From NCBI GenBank assembly GCA_007693535.1, contig REDK01000100.1:1-32288 (forward strand): a DNA stretch of 32,288 nucleotides, read 5' to 3'. This DNA is from Chromatiaceae bacterium (GTDB lineage Bacteria > Pseudomonadota > Gammaproteobacteria > Chromatiales > Chromatiaceae). Made by a program: the position numbers and the translations under genes. Each line of letters begins with the position of its first letter. Within the stretch, counting starts at the first letter, position 1. Below are positions 30,060 through 32,288 of this stretch, piece after piece. The notes under the pieces are model-generated. The model was not told the origin of the DNA and searched no databases. It saw nothing but the letters and a program-made list of their open reading frames with translations.

Positions 30060-31031
30060 ATGACTGATGCCAACGCAGACACAGGTGAATTCATCCGCTG
30101 GGAATCGGGCTTCCGCAACTGGATTACGCCGGACGGCAGCCCGGGTCCGTCCGGCGAGGGCGGCTTCAAGGCCGAGCCTGGCCGCTATCACCTTTATGTG
30201 TCCTACGCCTGCCCTTGGGCCCATCGCCCGCTGATCTTCCGAGCGCTGAAGGGCTTGGAGGATGCGATCTCCGTATCGGTCGTGCATCCGCTGATGCCGC
30301 CGGAGAGCTGGGTGTTCGGTGACTATCCGGGCGCCACGCCGGATCAGGTGCACGGCTTCGACAAGCTGCTCCAGCTCTATGAGCACAGCGCGCCGGGCTT
30401 CGATGGCGTCGTCACCGTGCCGGTGCTGTACGACAAGCAGCGTGATGTCATCGTCAACAACGAATCGTCAGAGATGATTCGCATGCTGAACAGCGCCTTC
30501 GACGCCTGGGGACGCGCGGATCTGGACTACTATCCGGCAGAACTGCATGAGGAGATCGACGCCGTCAACGCGTTGGTCTACGAGAACGTCAACAACGGCG
30601 TCTACCGGACCGGCTTTGCAACGACGCAGGGCGCCTACGAGGCGGCCTTCGATCGGCTGTTCGAAACGCTCGATCAACTCGAAGCCCGGCTCGCCCGGCA
30701 GCGCTACCTGGTCGGCGACCGGATCACCGAGGCCGACTGGCGCCTGTTCACGACCCTCGTGCGCTTTGACCCCGTCTACCACGGGCACTTCAAATGCAAT
30801 CAGCGGCGCCTGGTGGACTATCCGAGCCTCTGGGCCTATACGCGCGAACTCTATCAGGTGCCCGGCGTCGCGCAGACCGTGAATATGGACCACATCAAGC
30901 GGCACTACTACGGCAGCCACAAGCTGATCAACCCAACCGGCATTGTGCCGAAGGGGCCGGCGCTGGACTTCACGGCGCCCCACGGGCGCGAGCGGCTCGG
31001 AGGCGGAGTCAGCGGTATGACTGGCGAGTAA
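30060..31031 (+). CDS. Glutathionyl-hydroquinone reductase (Xi-class GST, YqjG/PcpF family)
   Basis: 323 residues. These enzymes reduce glutathionyl-hydroquinones to free hydroquinone using glutathione. The active site is Cys51-Pro-Trp in YVSYACPWAHR. Next come the thioredoxin-like part with VTVPVLYDKQRDVIVNNESSE, then the helical domain with YYPAELHEEIDAVNALVYENVNNGVYRTGFATTQ and RYLVGDRITEADWRLFTTLVRFD. The C-terminal NMDHIKRHYYGSHKLINPTGIVPKGP is diagnostic for the class. Stands alone; cytoplasmic. Start ATG at 30060, ribosome site weak. Confidence 0.95.
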   Translation: MTDANADTGEFIRWESGFRNWITPDGSPGPSGEGGFKAEPGRYHLYVSYACPWAHRPLIFRALKGLEDAISVSVVHPLMPPESWVFGDYPGATPDQVHGFDKLLQLYEHSAPGFDGVVTVPVLYDKQRDVIVNNESSEMIRMLNSAFDAWGRADLDYYPAELHEEIDAVNALVYENVNNGVYRTGFATTQGAYEAAFDRLFETLDQLEARLARQRYLVGDRITEADWRLFTTLVRFDPVYHGHFKCNQRRLVDYPSLWAYTRELYQVPGVAQTVNMDHIKRHYYGSHKLINPTGIVPKGPALDFTAPHGRERLGGGVSGMTGE

Positions 31032-31126
31032 AACGCGACCAATCGATCTGGCTCGTAAGCCGCAGCCCGCGGAGGACCGAGCCATCGCGCCTGACTGCAG
31101 CAGACCCAGGAAAGCAGAAAGGGGTG

Positions 31127-31153
31127 GCAGGGTCACCATTTAGCTGACCCTGC
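31127..31153. repeat. Inverted repeat GCAGGGTCA-N9-TGACCCTGC
   Basis: Perfect 9-bp arms with a 9-nt loop, 95 nt after the GST gene. No T-run, so not a classical terminator. Resembles REP-type hairpins. Confidence 0.5.
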
Positions 31154-31289
31154 TCAATAGGCGGTCACCTCCCTCCGTGTCAACGAGAGCCAAATGGAAT
31201 GCTCCAGCCCGTAGTCATAATCCTAGAAGCGGCAGTTGAACGGCCCCCAGGGTGCGTCCCGCGTGGTGTCCGGCAAGGCGCAACGAGGC

Positions 31290-31307
31290 GGAATAGTTAT
31301 CTATTCC
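31290..31307. repeat. Inverted repeat GGAATAG-TTAT-CTATTCC
   Basis: Perfect 7-bp arms with a 4-nt loop, standing out as AT-rich within GC-rich sequence. Flanked by two CAACGAG copies (31281-31287 and nearby at 31310). Confidence 0.5.
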
Positions 31308-31439
31308 AACGAGTTGTAACGCAGACGGGCGCCGCGCGGGGCGTGCCCTGGGGGCCGTAGCGGCCCGCACCCGAAAGGTGATGCCGAGGCGAGCGCAGAA
31401 TTCCTCACCAGTCAATCACTTGCGTGATGCACGAAGCGT

Positions 31440-31718
31440 TCAACTGCCGTTTCTAGGATAATGGGTAAATGCGCTGCCTGTGTTGTAGGGCGGGTCGATG
31501 AAGACACACTTCACCTGACCTGCAAACTCCGCCTCCAGTGTCTTAAGCGCCCGCAGGTTGTCCACGGAGATCAGCCGGTTGTCGAAAAGATCCTGATCCG
31601 TCACGCGATGCTTGGAGTGGTAAGACCGCACCGGATCGTCCAGCAAAATCCGCGGCTCAAGACGCGGCCGGTTCTCCTTGCCGATCCAGGTCAATTCCAG
31701 TTTCGCCGTGCTTGCCAT
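31440..31718 (-). pseudogene. Truncated adenine-specific DNA methyltransferase (type III Mod-like), N-terminal fragment
   Basis: 92 residues from the ATG at 31718, which lies 7 nt after the stop of the upstream gene. It reads like the beginning of a Mod or site-specific DNA methyltransferase: KLELTWIGKENRPRLEPRIL, then NRLISVDNLRALKTLE and the catalytic DPPYNTGSAF (DPPY at 75-78). The usual next part (HYDDGLEHSLWL and about 300-500 more residues with the SAM-binding motif) is missing: after FTHY the frame gives PRNGS and stops. No continuation is visible further along. Non-functional as it stands. Confidence 0.85.
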
Positions 31719-31725
31719 TGAAGCC

Positions 31726-32288
31726 CTAAGCCAGTTGGCCGATGCGCCAGATCGAGGTGGCCTGATTGGCCATCGAGACCTGGCGGGCGGCGATTTGTTC
31801 GGGTGTCCATTCGGCGTATTCCTGTGCCAGGCGCCGGGTGATCGCAAAGCCGCTTTCCTCATATGCCATCCGCTTGGCTGGATAGGGGGCGTCACCTAGA
31901 TCCCGGTTGGCCCCGGCCTGAATCAGGGTGAGATTTCCCAGGCGGTCGACCAGGTTCTCCGCCTCTTCGTCGGTGAAGCCATCCCAACCGGTCTGGGGGT
32001 TCTGGGGTAGGACGTGCGCCAGGGTGAAGGCGTCGCTGGTGAAGTCGTAGTCGTGGTCCGATACCAGGTGACGTTCCAGGGCGCAGAGGATGAATAGGTA
32101 TCGAGATCCTCTTCCATATCGCGCAGAAGTTGGAAGACGGCCTCGCGGGTCTTGACCTGACCGCGAATGTTCTTGAACAACTCGGCCTGGCGGGCGAAGG
32201 GGCGCCGGCTGTTCCACTGCACGCGCAGGAAATCGGGCGGATCTTCCAGCGGAGGCAGCGGCGTATGGGCACGTAACCATATCAATAA
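31726..32288 (-). pseudogene. DUF262/DUF1524 (HNH-type, GmrSD-like) protein, partial and frameshifted
   Basis: Only the C-terminal part is in the window; the gene continues beyond the right edge. The piece from 32288 to about 32100 is open in one frame (DFLRVQWNSRRPFARQAELF ... LLRDMEEDLDTY). The piece from about 32100 to 31726 is open in another frame (YLFILCALERHLVSDHDY ... ). The join falls within about 32090-32105. The C-terminal DUF1524 is complete: AHVLPQNP (HNH-like His), VDRLGNLTLIQAGANRDLG, the K-x-x-Y region and W-x-x-E-x-I-x-x-R. Such proteins are usually type IV-like restriction or defence nucleases. Directly upstream of the truncated methyltransferase, so the two formed an operon. 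Confidence 0.82.

Larger units (their letters stand above)
31032..31439. other. Gene-free region between the GST and the methyltransferase remnant
   Basis: 408 nt. Contains two inverted repeats (31127-31153 and 31290-31307) and an unsupported 66-codon frame on the minus strand (31215-31415). Base composition is mixed, partly AT-richer than the core. Probably the decayed edge of an accessory island. Confidence 0.4.

Noticed and set aside
31215-31415. 66-codon minus-strand frame in the gene-free right-hand region
   Set aside because: Passes through the 31290 hairpin, has no ribosome site and matches no family.

Overview
The window is about 32 kb of GC-rich chromosomal DNA from a proteobacterium. 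The gene content fits an anaerobe or phototroph of the purple sulfur bacterial type (Gammaproteobacteria, Chromatiales). Pointers are a complete hrcA-grpE-dnaK-dnaJ heat-shock cluster with a CIRCE operator, a one-chain pyruvate:ferredoxin oxidoreductase followed by a dihydroorotate-dehydrogenase-like protein, two GH57 alpha-glucan enzymes, RdgC, and an oxygen-independent haem-degradation operon. The taxonomic assignment is inference from gene content. No rRNA, tRNA, CRISPR array or intact insertion sequence was seen.

Left part (1-5400): a type I restriction-modification methylase gene (hsdM, minus strand) carries a nested palindromic repeat inside its reading frame and lacks the usual C-terminal tail. 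A small cupin-like gene follows, then a small lipoprotein with a complete Kunitz/BPTI protease-inhibitor domain, which is rare in bacteria. Next come a SapC-family gene, a degenerate stretch holding a macro-domain remnant, and a histone-H1-like/DUF2934 protein.

Middle (5400-20600): an ABC exporter pair (10-TM FtsX-type permease plus LolD/YbbA-type ATPase), a small conserved-looking gene, two GH57 genes in tandem, rdgC, and the heat-shock cluster hrcA, grpE, dnaK, dnaJ on the minus strand. The cluster shows a good sigma70 promoter overlapping a perfect CIRCE box ahead of hrcA, a sigma32-like promoter ahead of dnaK, and a clear intrinsic terminator after dnaJ. rimI lies just upstream.

Right part (20600-32288): nifJ (PFOR) and a DHOD-like flavoprotein form a pair. 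They are followed by hutW/chuW, hutX and a chuY-like reductase, joined by ATGA stop/start overlaps: a radical-SAM anaerobic haem-opening enzyme, a haem carrier and a tetrapyrrole reductase. PFOR could plausibly help supply low-potential electrons, but that is inference. Then come a DUF433/DUF5615 toxin-antitoxin pair whose toxin is broken by a single amber codon, a glutathionyl-hydroquinone reductase, and a decayed defence-island edge. That edge contains a type III-like adenine methyltransferase cut off just after its DPPY motif and a frameshifted DUF262/DUF1524 (HNH) gene running off the window.

Overall the core metabolic and chaperone genes are intact, while the mobile or defence genes at both ends and in the TA pair show decay. 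Short perfect tandem duplications recur in the intergenic DNA.
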